Assembly (NCBI GenBank): GCA_022495005.1
Contig: JAGYXB010001944.1
Span: forward strand, 124,001 to 188,000
Direction of reading: 5' to 3'
Length of the DNA stretch: 64,000 nucleotides
Origin: Rhyacophila brunnea
Lineage: Eukaryota; Arthropoda; Insecta; Trichoptera; Rhyacophilidae
Made by a program: the position numbers and the translations under genes. Positions 1-11,085 of the stretch are shown piece by piece; the first letter of the stretch is position 1, and each line of letters starts with the position of its first letter. Below the pieces are notes generated by a model. The model was not told the origin of the DNA and ran no database searches. It saw only the letters and a program-made list of their open reading frames with translations.

Positions 1-420
1 TCAAGTTTGAATGCGTTCCTACAGCCAAAGCCATTCAAACTAATTCACCATTACGAGGTTCCAGCCGTCTTGCAAACAGAAGACTGGCTAGTAATCATAG
101 ATCTAAGCCAGGCGTACCTCCAGGTACCCATGACTTCTCAACATCGTCGATTCGTTCGACTGACCTACCAAGGGGAGCTCCTACAATTCACGTGTCTCCC
201 GTTCTTGCTGTCAGCCGCTCCGATTATGTTTGCATCCCTGACCAATTGGGTCGCCGAACGCCTACAAAAGAATGGCTGAGAATATTCACTTACCAGACGA
301 CTTCTTAGTAGCCAATCAATCCGAGAAACAGTCTCGGTTCAGGTGGAATACAGGATAACCCTCCTACAGTTTTTAGGGTGGTTAATAAATATTAAAATAT
401 CCTGTCTGAACCCAAGCCAA
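1..420 (+). pseudogene. Reverse transcriptase remnant of the DIRS-like element
   Basis: The frame open to position 279 reads as the fingers and palm of a DIRS-type reverse transcriptase. The motif VIIDLSQAYLQVPM holds the first catalytic aspartate, followed by FVRLTYQGELLQF and the CLPF(G-like)LSAAP segment. The frame then stops. A shifted frame at about 293-316 reads LPDDFLVANQS, which matches the YxDD box region of DIRS elements with the tyrosine lost. Another shift near 350-400 gives LLQFLGWLININ, a usual sequence just after YxDD. At least two frameshifts therefore separate motif A from the connection domain. The start lies left of the window. Confidence 0.75.
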
Positions 421-1350
421 CAATGAGAGTTCCTGGACATCATGTGGGACAGACACAACAAGCGGAGGTTTCTGTCGCCGGAGAAGTGTGTAGCACCCCG
501 TCACCATCTGCTAATGCAGGTACAAAAAGGCAGTTGGTCCCTCAGGCAGGCACATATCCAATCCCTTCTGGGGCGACTCAACTTCACATCCTACTTCCAC
601 GAGGAAGGTTGTATTGCCGATGGCTACAACGCTCCAGTCATCAATATGGCCGAGGTCCCATCCTCGCCAATTGATGACAATCCCACCACAGACCCAACAG
701 GACATCATGTGGTGGCCCTAGGCGATAGGATCCTCAGATTTGACACAACACAGGTACAAAAAGGCAGTTGGTCCCTCAGGCAGGCACATGTCCAAACCCT
801 TCTGGGGCGACTCAACTTCGCATCCTACCTCCACGAGGAAGGTTGCATTGCCGACGGCTACAAAGCTCTAGTCATCAATATTGTCGAGGTCCCATTCTCG
901 CCAATAGGCAACAATCCCACCACAGGCCTAACAGGACATCATGTGGTGGCTCCAGGTGATAGGCTCCTCAGAATTCAATCACTTCCTGACGACAAACGCA
1001 TCCGACACAGGCTAGGGAGCCCAACTGAATGAACACCACCTATCAGGTACGTGGAAACAAGACCAGTTAGCATGGCATGGCATTCCAACAGGAAGGAAAT
1101 GTTTGCAATTCAATCTCGGGTACAATCAATCATAGGATCAGATCTGCGTCTGCAGACAGACAACAAAACAGTGGTGGCATACATCAACAACGAGGGCGGC
1201 ACAAAATCTGTCACCCTCCTAAACCTATGCCGACAGATACTAGTATTTACCAGTCGAGCCAACATCACGTTTACTGCACAATACTTCCGCAGAAATTACA
1301 ACTGCCTGGCAGATCATCTCTCTCGCAGATAACTCATTCCCGATTGGCAA
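421..1350 (+). pseudogene. RT connection and RNase H remnant with internal duplication (DIRS-like)
   Basis: Positions 442-1032 form one open frame covering the segment between reverse transcriptase and RNase H. It includes two copies of a module with LLGRLNF.SY, caused by a 234-bp tandem duplication. From 1051 to 1332 a second frame shows RNase H features: WHSNRKEMFAI with the catalytic glutamate, then LQTDNKTVVAYINNEGGTKS with the catalytic aspartate, then NCLADHLSRR at the end, which is a typical DIRS RNase H tail. The two frames are offset, so the protein is broken. The duplication is in frame and may predate the loss of coding capacity. Confidence 0.75.
517..984 (+). repeat. 234-bp tandem direct duplication
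   Basis: The segment starting CAGGTACAAAAAGGCAGTTG at 517 starts again at 751, so the period is 234 bp (78 codons). The copies stay alignable to about 984 and differ by scattered substitutions. Both remain open in the same frame. Confidence 0.9.
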
Positions 1351-1744
1351 TTGATCAACACCGCAACCACCCCCCTGTTTCAAAGATAGGGTGTTCCCGA
1401 GGTGGATTTATTCGCAAGCGAAACAGCACATGTCGTTGCAACGCCGCCTTCAGCCGAGTATAGAACTTCAGACTGGCGTGGATATTTCTCCCACCAAACT
1501 TACTTTCACGAGTCCTAGCGCACCTGAACTCAACAAAAGGGAAGTACTTACTAGTGGCACCGAGCTGGAAACAATGCTTTTGGGGAGTGGACTTACGAAA
1601 AAGGGTGATAGTACCTCCTTATACAATGCCTCACCTACATACGACACTAGTAGGTATGGGGACCAACCGTCCACCTCCAAGGACCCAGGACCGGTCCCCT
1701 TAACTATGGATAATTTAGGGTGGGGTGAAATAACATCAAATTGA

Positions 1745-2640
1745 ATGGTGGAAGAAAGGGCACTCCTTACTTCCAGATGGCGGCTTTCGACTCTAAAAAC
1801 TTACAAATCAGCTTGGAACAAATGGAAGACAATTACATGGTGTAATATGAACCTAATGGATCATAATAGCCCTCATCTAATGGAATTAGCCAGATACCTA
1901 GGCTACTTACACAACATGGAGGGTTTGTCGTACAACACCATCCTGGTGCATAGGTCAGCCATAGCCACATTTTGCAAACCGATTATCATTGTAGGTATCA
2001 GCATCAACGTGGTAGTACAACACAATAGGTTACAGGCAATTTCGGTACATAAAATGAAACCTGTCAAACCACCTTTTTGGGATCCAGGACGAGTGGTAGA
2101 TCATCTTAGGAAAACAACACCGGTGGAGTACAACCTATTCGAAACGTCTCGCAGGACAGCTACCTACTCGGCTGCTTCTCGCATCGGGACGAAGGGTTCA
2201 TGACCTCACACTATTCAGTAATAGTAGACAATGGATTAGTGGATAAAGGTGACCACATAATTGTATGGCCAATGTTTGGCGCAAAGACAGATACCGCCAA
2301 GCATCGTCAATCGGAATGGAAGCTAAGCGCTTCCACGTGTCAAAACATCGACCCAGTATTCTGGTTACGGAAACTCGTCTGCATGTCAAACCCAAGGAGA
2401 GAGGAAGGTGGGCATTTTTCGTAATTATTTATATCTTCAAGAGGACCACCAAAACCAGCCACCAGGACAGTTATAGGGAATTGGATAAGGTCAGTATTGT
2501 TGGAAGCAGGGGTACAAGAACCACCAGGCAGTGTCCGCTCAGTGGTGGCTTCCTTAAACTGTAAATATACCCAATAGATGATATATTAAAGAGAGGTAAC
2601 TGGCGTAGTGAGTCGACATTTCACGACAACTACCAGATAA
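1745..2640 (+). pseudogene. Tyrosine recombinase remnant of the DIRS-like element
   Basis: The frame at 1745-2203 begins with a helical SAM-like core-binding domain (RWRLSTLKTYKSAWNKW, then YLGYLHNMEGLSYNTI and HRSAIATFC), as in DIRS/Ngaro recombinases. The catalytic part is scattered over three frames. The segment at about 2340-2380 reads DPVFWLRKLV; that at about 2466-2560 reads TVIGNWIRSVLLEAG and then PPGSVRSVVAS; that at about 2575-2630 reads DDILKRGNWRSESTF followed by HDNY. In DIRS recombinases the last block carries the catalytic tyrosine. Several frameshifts interrupt the frame, so this is a pseudogene. Confidence 0.75.
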
Positions 2641-2660
2641 CGATGGACACACCACCATCA

Positions 2661-3164
2661 GAAGGGGGAAAGAACCCATTAACTTCTCTATTCAACAATA
2701 TACATTGAAAGTCACGATGGTCTATACCTCGTCAATGAATCATTGTCACATACAGGAATTTGGCATACCCAACACCAGGTGATAACAAACAGATATCTCA
2801 AGGACTTCAAAGTCAAATTCGAATAATGAAAGGAGTTTTACCTACCAATAAAACTCTTATTATTCATGTTGACTTTTAAGTCCAGGTAACTTCTACCTGG
2901 TTCCTTGAGCCATATCATAATGAAGACAAAGAGGTCCCAAACTCACTACATAAAAAATAGACGCGCGGGTATGACCAGTAAATAAAAAGGGAGGAATGAC
3001 CAACGACAAGAAAATGGAAAATAAATTAGTAGAATATAACCTCACGCCTCACCTCATATCAATTCTGGCAGCACTGACGTTTTGTTGTCTATGATTTATT
3101 TTTGACATAACGAAAATAAAATATTCTGTGTTCTGTGATCAAAATTGAGCATTTTTCATAAAAA
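2661..3164. other. Intergenic DNA upstream of mRpS11
   Basis: This stretch includes the unresolved right end of the DIRS-like element and the presumed promoter and 5' leader of mRpS11. I see no convincing TATA box and no open frame worth reporting. Confidence 0.4.
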
Positions 3165-6100
3165 ATGTATAAATCCTTTATAACTACTGCCAAAAAAGGC
3201 TTGCAGATTTCAGCAACTACTGGATACAGCTTTCATACTACGCCAAATTTGTTAAGAGAAAGTAAAAAATGGTCGTATACGAAGGCACCTGCATTGGATG
3301 ATGGAACCCTAGGAGAGCGACTCTTCAATGTTGACTCCATGATAGAAAAGTAAGGTTATGTAGGGAGTAAAATTATTAAAATCTGATTCCAAATTTAGCA
3401 ATGTATTTGTCATATTTTTTGTCTTTATGGGCATTTTCGCCAAAGTTTGTACATTGCGTTTTTGGCATGTCCCATGACTTTGATTGATTTTTTCATAGTT
3501 ATTATATTATAAAATGTTGGAAAGTTATGTACTTTTAACATGCAAATTTATTAATTTACTCTATTCAATCAGTTAAATACAACTATCTGACCTGTATATA
3601 TTTTAATTGATTATTTAGATCGAAAGGTAGTGCGTTTTTACCATGTCCCACCCATAAATTCAAATAAACAAAGTCTGATTTCGTCATTAATTTTGAGTGT
3701 GTAAAATTAAATTCGTAGTGTTTTCAACAGCTTACATTATATATTTTTGGAAAATATATAGTTTTTTCGTAAATTTGTACCAATATTGAAAAAAAATCAC
3801 GTTTAAAGTGTGTCCCAGGATATTTGAAAAAGTGGAACTCCACATTCCGTTACCACGATTTTAGCATGAAGGCGAAAAATTTTCACTATAAATATGTTTT
3901 TTTTTAATGTAGCAACATTTTTGTATAACACTGATCGCCATGTACACTTTAAATTGTTGGTGTGTGTCGGTATCGCTATCGGAACAGGTTGCTTTCTGGG
4001 TTGGTCATTTAAGAAGTTCCACTACTGTTACCACGATTTATAAGGTAAGAAAACACATATTTCTATTTCACATACTACACATATGGAGCTTATCTTTCAT
4101 ACTACAGATATAATAAAACATATCGCAGGTTTAACAATAAAACTAAGCTAAATTTTGGCTTCAAACACTTCTGAAACAGAATCCGTTACTTCCACTCCGA
4201 AACTATATTGGTGGTAACGTATATGTGGAATGTAAAAGTAACGAAATGGCATGCATAAAGTTGGGTTTACAGTGTGTGTTTAGTTCTTCATAGATTATAA
4301 AAAAAATTATTTTGTCTGTTCGTATGAAAAACAAAAATATTTTCATTAAAAAATATAAAAAATAACCTGACTATAATATAATAATATAATAAAGATTAAA
4401 AAAGTATGTGATATGTCTGAATACGCAAAAATAGCGCACATAAAAGTATGGAGATAAAAAAAAACAACAGAAGGAAAAGAAAAAACACCAGACTGAAATA
4501 ATTGCGAGACAGGCACTGGCTCTGTCATACTCTTTCTGTTATACGCCACCAAAATTTTAAAACTTCTCCATACATTTTAGGCATAGAAATTTATAAAAAT
4601 GTATGAAAAAGTATTTTTTTGTCACGTTTAACAGAAATGTGTACTCGATTAGATTTAATACCTAGAACTGTAGGTATTCACGAAATGTCAGAAAAGTACG
4701 TCTTGATTACAATCAACCTGTATAGCTACATTTTATGTTGATGAATACAATTAAATTTCAAGACAACATAAAGTCGAACTTGGTTATTACGAGGAAGATG
4801 GGACCGACTGAATTTGCTTGTTATAAGCGTTACTCGTTATATCAGAGAATAGGTATTTTAAATGAGCATGTCACATTACACAAAAAGCCGAAAATAAAAA
4901 ATTTGGAAACCATCGTAAAAATCCCCGAAACGAGCATGGCATTCATAAACTACAAAAGAAGTTGTTTATTGTAATTAACGCTGGTAGGTACCTACGGACT
5001 TCACAAACCTTGGATTTTTCAACCATATGCGTGGATACTTTTTTATTATTGTCGGTGAAACACCAATAAGGTAGGTACTTAGACACTTTACTAGTGTCAT
5101 AAACGTAATCCGACCCCGGCGGCATCCTGTCCAATCGGATTTTATTGCTTAGGGTCGAAATGTTTTAAAACGGTCGACACATTAACAGTATTTTAGCTCG
5201 GTATATCCGATAAGTTGCTCGTTATAACAGTGAAAGAATTAAATGTATGGCGAAAATCATAAACCAATTGTCAACAAATGTTTCGTTATTACATCCGAGA
5301 TCTCGCTATGTCAGAGATCGTAATAACCGAGTTTGACTATAATTATTTTCGTAAAAGTTATATACTCCGTGCCGCGCTAGGAACTCGCGTCTGAATCCCT
5401 TGCTGATTTTTTTTTTCATATATTGTTAATTTGCTTAAAAATATTTTTTATCTGAGTTACAAATAATATAAATGCCAAATAAAGTTATGGTAATGTATAG
5501 TGTGTCAAAATTATTACCTACCTTATTTTACAAGTATTGTGAAATTTATTATAAAATATGTCTATTTTAGTGATTAAGTTTGATTTGTTTTGTTATTTTG
5601 ACGCACGTTGAATATTTATCTGTCTATCAAAAAATTCAAATAAATTTCATAAAACAAAAATTTGTTTTTATGGTAACATGTAACTTAAGCTTTACAAATT
5701 ACACTCCGTTACCATTTCGTTCCATTCCGAAAATGTCCCCAAAAAAGTTGAACGTTAACTATTTTTCATTTGATTATTAAATAACGAAACTTATTTATTT
5801 TTCCAATAAAATTTAGTAAAAGTGATTATTGTCTTTAAAAAAATAGCAGAACGAACATTGATTGGTTTTTTCAAATACTAAAGGAAAAATGCTCTGCCAT
5901 TATAGACATAGGGTAACGGAGGGGAACGAAATGTGCCCAAGAATTAAAATTCAATAATATTTTTTGACTATTTGTAGTTTTATTTTGAAGTGTATGGTTT
6001 TTTTAATCTAATAGAGCTCTTTTAAGTGATAAAAAGTGTTTCATTCATGTTTTAAAAGCTAAGTTTCGTAGTCACGGAACGGAAACTTATTATGCCCAAT

Positions 6101-9100
6101 TTCATAATAAAAATGATATAAATATTGTATTAATCAATATTTTGCTGAAAAATTGCTATCACCAATTCAGCAATAGAACAAGGAATCTGCTAGCTATATA
6201 AAAATGGTTAATTTGAGTGAAAAAATAATATTACCCAAATTTCAAACATGTACAAACTTTGGCGAAAATGCCCTTATACATTATCAGCTTTCATTGAAAA
6301 CCAGGAATCACATAAGAACCATTTTGTATTATTATTTGATCCTATACACTTATTGCTGTCATTTCATTTTCGAATTACTAGCACTCTTTATTAAACATTT
6401 TATCTGTTAATACATGGTATCTTATAAATCATAGTGTTACATAAATGATTGAATCTGCAATAAGCTGAATACCGAGTAAATATTTTTATCATACGGCTTT
6501 GACTTAAACCTTCCTACTTATGGGAAAACTTCACACAGACCAATTCATCAAATCAAATATATACGTATTCGATTTTTCTATCATCTGTATGCAGTCTAAT
6601 AAAAATGGAAGGGTTTATTAATCAATGACTTACCGGTGACTGCCCTACAAATCTACATAATCTGTTTCAATATAAACTTTGTATCGGATACGGGATTCCT
6701 CTGTGTGAAACCATTCTTAACCTAGAAACATATGCAAATCGAATAGTGCCCAAATTTGAGGAAATTTCCAAAAATGATAAATTTTGTTTTTTCTGAAAAC
6801 TTTTTCAATCTCTATTAAAATTTTCAATGTTATACTAAATTTGGATATAAGAACCAATCGTCATAGATGTTCTTTCAAATGTTTTAATTAATTTTAGTAA
6901 TTCACATGTTGGACCCAGAGTATGGACCTAATAGTTGAGCAAAGTGACTGACATCCATTTCTTGTAAAAACAAAAATCTGTTAAGAAACTTCATTGTGAG
7001 GCGGCCCAGATCCACATAGGATTGTAGAGCGAATTAAAAAAAAGGTGTGGTTAATACAATATATCGACGGTCCTTATGTAGTTTCGGACATCTACCAAAA
7101 ACTCGTTTTTTCTGCCAAAACACTTAAAATACTTCCTAATCGATATGAAATTAAACATAAACTAATATTTTTGACTATTATCTATTATGACTTGGTTTAG
7201 GCAAGGTTTAATTGAATTTTACTAACCAGCACCATCTGCAATAATTTGTATTCAACTTCAATGAAAACAAATAAGTATGACTGACAAAGTTTATATCGGA
7301 TCTTAACAGCCTATCTCCAATGGTCTGAACCCACCATCTCGAAATTGCTAGAGCCGCAACCGGCCTATCTTATTTTTCAAATCATGCAATATTCAAATTT
7401 CAGGAAACAATCAGAATTTCCTGATGAGACGTCCCATTTGAGGTTGTTCGATGGTGTTCCATTCGACCAATTGCCGGTCTGTAATATTAGAGTGAGCCCC
7501 AACAACACCATCATTAATCTAACTAATTCAGATGGAAGACCACAGATGATACGGTCATGCGGAATAGAGGGATTTAAAAATACAAGAAAAGGAACAAACA
7601 TTGCAGCGCAAGCCACAGCCATCACTTTGAGCACTGTTAGTGTTTGGAACTTTTAGTTTTTATTTATTTATAAACGGCGCATGCACTTATAAAAGTAAAT
7701 AATATATTACAGTCAAGTAAATATTACGAAAAACATCTGAGTAAGTAAAAAAAGATCATTTATTGAAGTGCTTGAATGCCTGAATGGAGGTATTGAACAT
7801 GTCAATAGAAGTACTATTCAAAAAAGAACGAATCCTTGGTATTGAAGAATTAATGTAGATGTTTATGTAGTAGGGAGACAAAACTGGATCATGCTCAACA
7901 GTTTGTGGAAGTCAAACATTGAATTTACGGTTTCAAATACAACCAAAAAATCAGCTATTTGTCACCTAGATTTTATCTTAGATAAATTGGTTATCTCTGA
8001 CAAATTTCTGTAGAAAATAGATTCAGCTGGAATACCAAGTTAATAATAATAAAATGTAGAAATATACATCTCCATCATACCGTTCAACTAATGTGGTACT
8101 ATTTATAACTCATTAACATCCAACATCTAAATATTATGAGCTCAATGAGTTGCAGGTTTGAATCTTGTGAATGAGTCAAAATCATGTATTTTTTTGGTCT
8201 TGATTTAATTTAATCATGTGAATAAAGTAATATAAATCCAGTTTTATTTAATATCACGGCTTTCCATCAAGAATTGACAGTAGTTGACTTAACTAAATTA
8301 ATGTCATAAATATTTTTGAATGCATAATTTATAAACTGTCTCCTATTATTTTTTCAGAAAGCCGTTAACCAAGGGTTAAAAAATATTCGAGTCAGAGTGC
8401 AGGGATTGGGTCCCGGACGCATGGTAAATATTCTTTCGGTGTATATATATTTAAATTATCTCACAAGGGCTGATGTACTGCATAAAGGTTGAAAATTAAG
8501 AATTTGAAGTATCTTTGAAAGTCTGAACAATCTCGTCAACTTTCTGCAAAAAATATATATTTTAGGGAAAAATGGATCTTGAGATAATTATATATTATTA
8601 AACCATCGTAAAATACATAATATGATATATTCAGTCAATCTTTTTTTGTTTAGAGTCAAATTGTAAATATTTTAAACAAATAGTAAACCCAAGAAAATTT
8701 ATGTGGTAGGCCTACTAAATAACCAGGGGAAAAAAATAAGTTTTCCCAAAATTTATTGAATTGAGTTTGATATACAGCTCTACTGCTGGAATCACCTTTT
8801 TTAAAAATAACATTTCACCAAATTGGGGTCAAAGTTAGTACCCATATCATCAAAATTGATTGCAAATGTTTATCTATTAATGCTGGACTGTATTAACATT
8901 TTACGTATGTACCTACCTACTTGATCTTTGAAAATGTCTTTTTACACAGATGTGTAGGTGTTGCCAAATACAGATATAAAATCCCCCGTATATGATCTTA
9001 ATTCTTAATCTTTTAAAATTTGCCTTTCGACATAATATTGTCACACTGCAGATTTCCAATTATTGAAGGACGGACTCCTTGGCCCGCAGGCCGTAATTTG

Positions 9101-11085
9101 CTAACCACTGCTCTAGATCAGTGGTTCTCACGTGAAATTTATTTGTGGCCGCACAATTGACATTGACAGTTCTATGGAAACGTCTGGTGGCCGCACCAAA
9201 TTTCACTTTTCGTTGTGATTGAAAAAATTAAAGCAAAATTTTATTAACTAAAAAAATGGATCAATTTATTCCATCCATAGAGTCCATTTAATAAAAGACA
9301 TTTGACCATTTTAGTACCTACCTACATACTAGGGGAGTTCCATAAGTTCGCAGAATGGTGATGAAAGTAGCAAGTATTGGGTAGTTAAAATTATTTTTTT
9401 ATTGTTAGGTAATCTTTTTTAGGTATACTTGTGCAGTTTCAAGTTGATTGTTTTATTAAATCGCTTCCAATATTCAAAAGAGCAATCGAAAGTCGATGAT
9501 AATTTAAAAAATGTTAAATATTGAGCTCCGTGCAGTAATTAAATTCCCCACAAAACGGAAAAAGTGTGGAATTCATCCAAAATGAAAAGAAATTGGTTTA
9601 TGGCACTCTTTGTTGTGGTAAAACCATGATTTACATGGTCACATTTATTTAAACAAGGTAGAGGGTCATTAGAAGATGATGACCGTTGTGAAAGGCCAAA
9701 TGACATCACTACACATGAATTCATTAAAATCGAAGATGCCCTTTTGGAAAATAAATTAAAACTAGTCGAAGTCGCAGAAAGATTCAATCTAACCAAAACA
9801 ACAATCTCCAGAATTATACACCAAAATCTTGGGATATCAATGGTAAGCGCAAGATGGGTGCCGCGAATACTTTTGCCACATCAAAAAAGTTACCGTGTGG
9901 AATGTTCTAAGCAGTTTTTAATGTTTGGCATCAATCAAGAAGAACTAATCAACAAAATTGTTACAGGGTTTCCAGGTTACAACCCTGAGTTAAAAAAGTA
10001 GTCCATGCAGTGGCATAAAAAGGGTGGTTTAGCCCCCAAGAAGTTTAATACTAACAATACTACGCTATTATTCTAAATTGCTTAAAAGTATCTATTAAAG
10101 TAAAAAGGAGGGGTAAAAAAACAAAAGGCGTGTTCTTCATTGCAACGCACCTGTTCATAAGGCTCAAATTGCAATGGCTGCTATGAAAAAATGCGGCTTC
10201 CAGGAATTGCGTCATTTACCTTACAGTCCTGATCGGGCACCTAGTGATTATTACCTGTTTTCAAATTTGAAGAAAGACTTACGTGGAAAACATTTTGATG
10301 ATGATGAGTCCCTACAGGTAGCCGTAAACGAGCATTTTGAAGGCAAATTGGAAAATTGTATTTATAAAGCTTTAGAAAAATTGATTGATAGATCTAAGAA
10401 GTGGATTCATGTCGGAGGAGATTATATTGAAAAATAAAAATATAACATATATTTTTTTTTTTTTCTGTCCCATTTCGCGAACTTATGGAACTCCCCTCGT
10501 ATCTATTTATTTAAAATTAATGCAAATGGAAATTCCTCAATACTTATTTTTTCTAATGCGAGCCGCAAGGCTGCTTCTTAGTTTACATCTGTCAACTGGC
10601 TTCGATATTCGTTTTTTATGTGCATTCACTGAATGATCTTTCACAGTATACAGTAGTAGGAAAAATCGACAATATTAATAAAGCAATTGTTGCCAATTCT
10701 TTGAATTGACTTGATTCTTGGTCAATGTATAGCTTCGACTAAAATTTTTCAACCGTGGTATTATTAAAATGGTTTTTAAGTACTTTAAGGACTCATTTCC
10801 AATTACGCATATTTAGCGTTAGCCCAGTTAATTAAATTAAATACTGAAAATGATATTGGTGGTTGCAGCAAAATCCTCTGGTGGGCGTATGCGGCCACAA
10901 GGGCCGGATATAAGAACCACTGCTCTAGATTATTAACCATAATAATTATTATATATTGTCACGCATACTTTTTTCAGTCAGCTATTAAAGGATTGCAGAT
11001 GGGTGGTCTTACCATTGTGTCAATTACTGACAACACCAAAGTTTCGTGGAATCCTCCAAGACCCAGAAAAGCAAGACGGTTGTAA
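3165..11085 (+). CDS. mRpS11: Mitochondrial small-subunit ribosomal protein uS11m
   Basis: The coding exons are 3165-3349, 7404-7635, 8358-8423 and 10978-11085, joined at GT-AG introns with compatible phases to give 196 residues, close to the animal family length. The protein sits in the platform of the mitochondrial 28S subunit near the mRNA exit region. The N-terminus is rich in K, S and T without early acidic residues, as expected of a mitochondrial presequence. Exon 2 carries the S11 core ([18 protein letters not shown], then [15 protein letters not shown]). Exon 3 carries the [12 protein letters not shown] signature. Exon 4 ends [12 protein letters not shown], the usual uS11m tail. Introns 1 and 3 are swollen by transposons. 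The gene converges with the PRCC homologue. Confidence 0.95.
3428..6273. mobile_element. 2.85-kb element with a perfect 26-bp terminal inverted repeat
   Basis: The first 26 bases, starting GGGCATTTTCGCC, are the exact reverse complement of the last 26, ending GGCGAAAATGCCC. The flanks are TTAT on both sides, which fits a 4-bp target duplication. The interior has no coding frame. Related motifs (CCGTTACCAC, TGTCCCA) occur in the left part near 3630-4030. Their reverse complements or near matches (GGTAACGG, GTGCCCAA) occur in the right part near 5900-6100, which suggests long degenerate inverted arms. The superfamily is unknown; a 4-bp duplication would be compatible with Sola-like elements, among others. 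Confidence 0.7.
4768..5343 (-). mobile_element. Pogo/Tigger-like MITE, copy 1, nested in the 2.85-kb element
   Basis: The ends are GTCGAACTTGGTTATTACGA on the left and TCGTAATAACCGAGTTTGAC on the right, forming an inverted repeat of about 20 bp flanked by TA-rich sequence. The same unit occurs in opposite orientation at 16003-16372; the two share internal stretches such as those near 4925-5030 and 16140-16260. No coding capacity. TIRs of this CAGT..GGTTATTACGA type are usual for pogo/Tigger MITEs. Confidence 0.7.
6905..7035 (+). repeat. SINE body fragment, copy without tRNA head
   Basis: The stretch ACCCAGAGTATGGACCTAAT, followed by TTGAGCAAAGTGACTGACAT and AAAAACAAAAATCTGTTAA, matches the body of the tRNA-headed SINE at 31140-31388. 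A third copy is at 14270-14375. The tRNA-like head is absent here. Confidence 0.6.
7185..7335 (+). repeat. Fragment of the 36092-37134 hAT MITE family
   Basis: The run from GGCAAGGTTTAATTGAATTT through CAGCACCATCTGC, CAATGAAAACAAATAAGT and TCTTAACAGCCTATCTCCA parallels the right portion of the hAT MITE at 36092-37134 (near 36985-37125). Only one end is seen. Confidence 0.6.
7636..8357 (+). other. mRpS11 intron 2
   Basis: A 722-bp intron from GTTAGT to TTTTTTCAG. A box-B-like GGTTTGAATCTTG near 8155 hints at an old SINE fragment, but nothing firm can be named. Confidence 0.7.
9329..10499 (+). mobile_element. Mariner element nested in the hAT element
   Basis: The terminal inverted repeats are AGGGGAGTTCCATAAGTTCG at the left and its reverse complement at the right, extending at least 21 bp, with TA on both flanks (9327-9328 and 10500-10501). 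The interior carries a broken mariner transposase on the same strand. It is younger than the hAT it interrupts. Confidence 0.9.
9512..10436 (+). pseudogene. Mariner transposase remnant with internal deletion
   Basis: Pieces in several frames spell a mariner-family transposase. An N-terminal [12 protein letters not shown] start is followed by a frameshifted segment, then [20 protein letters not shown] (paired-like helix-turn-helix) and [19 protein letters not shown] near 9770-9900. The segment that should hold the first catalytic aspartate (the DETW box) is missing: VTG runs straight into YNPELKK. The C-terminal part from 10174 is intact and holds [20 protein letters not shown] with the third acidic residue and ends GGDYIEK. 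At least one deletion and frameshifts inactivate it. Confidence 0.85.

Larger units (their letters stand above)
1..2660 (+). mobile_element. Decayed DIRS-like tyrosine-recombinase retrotransposon, 5' part outside window
   Basis: Three remnants lie in the order expected of DIRS/PAT-type elements: reverse transcriptase, RNase H, tyrosine recombinase. DIRS elements integrate through a tyrosine recombinase and leave no target duplication. The pieces sit in different frames with several stops, so the copy is dead. The left end is cut by the window edge. The right limit is set by the last recognisable recombinase motif near 2630; the true terminus may lie anywhere up to about 3000. I could not identify split inverted repeats or an internal complementary region. 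The family call rests on the domain combination, which is distinctive; the exact clade is uncertain. Confidence 0.8.
3350..7403 (+). other. mRpS11 intron 1
   Basis: A 4-kb intron opening with GTAAGG and closing with TTTCAG. It holds the 3428-6273 terminal-inverted-repeat element with a pogo-like MITE nested inside, a SINE body copy near 6905-7035 and a hAT MITE fragment near 7185-7330. Short open frames here have no recognisable relatives. Confidence 0.85.
9119..10922. mobile_element. Non-autonomous hAT element split by a mariner
   Basis: The element begins CAGTGGTTCTCA and ends TAAGAACCACTG, and both sides carry the 8-bp direct repeat CTCTAGAT (9111-9118 and 10923-10930). Terminal CAGTGGTT-type repeats and an 8-bp duplication define hAT. 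Subterminal stretches rich in GTGGCCGCAC are inverted at the two ends (near 9147-9200 and 10885-10905). No hAT transposase remains. A mariner at 9329-10499 is inserted inside. It lies in mRpS11 intron 3. Confidence 0.85.

Noticed and set aside
7377..7634. 85-codon minus-strand frame opposite mRpS11 exon 2
   Set aside because: It is the antisense shadow of a conserved exon.
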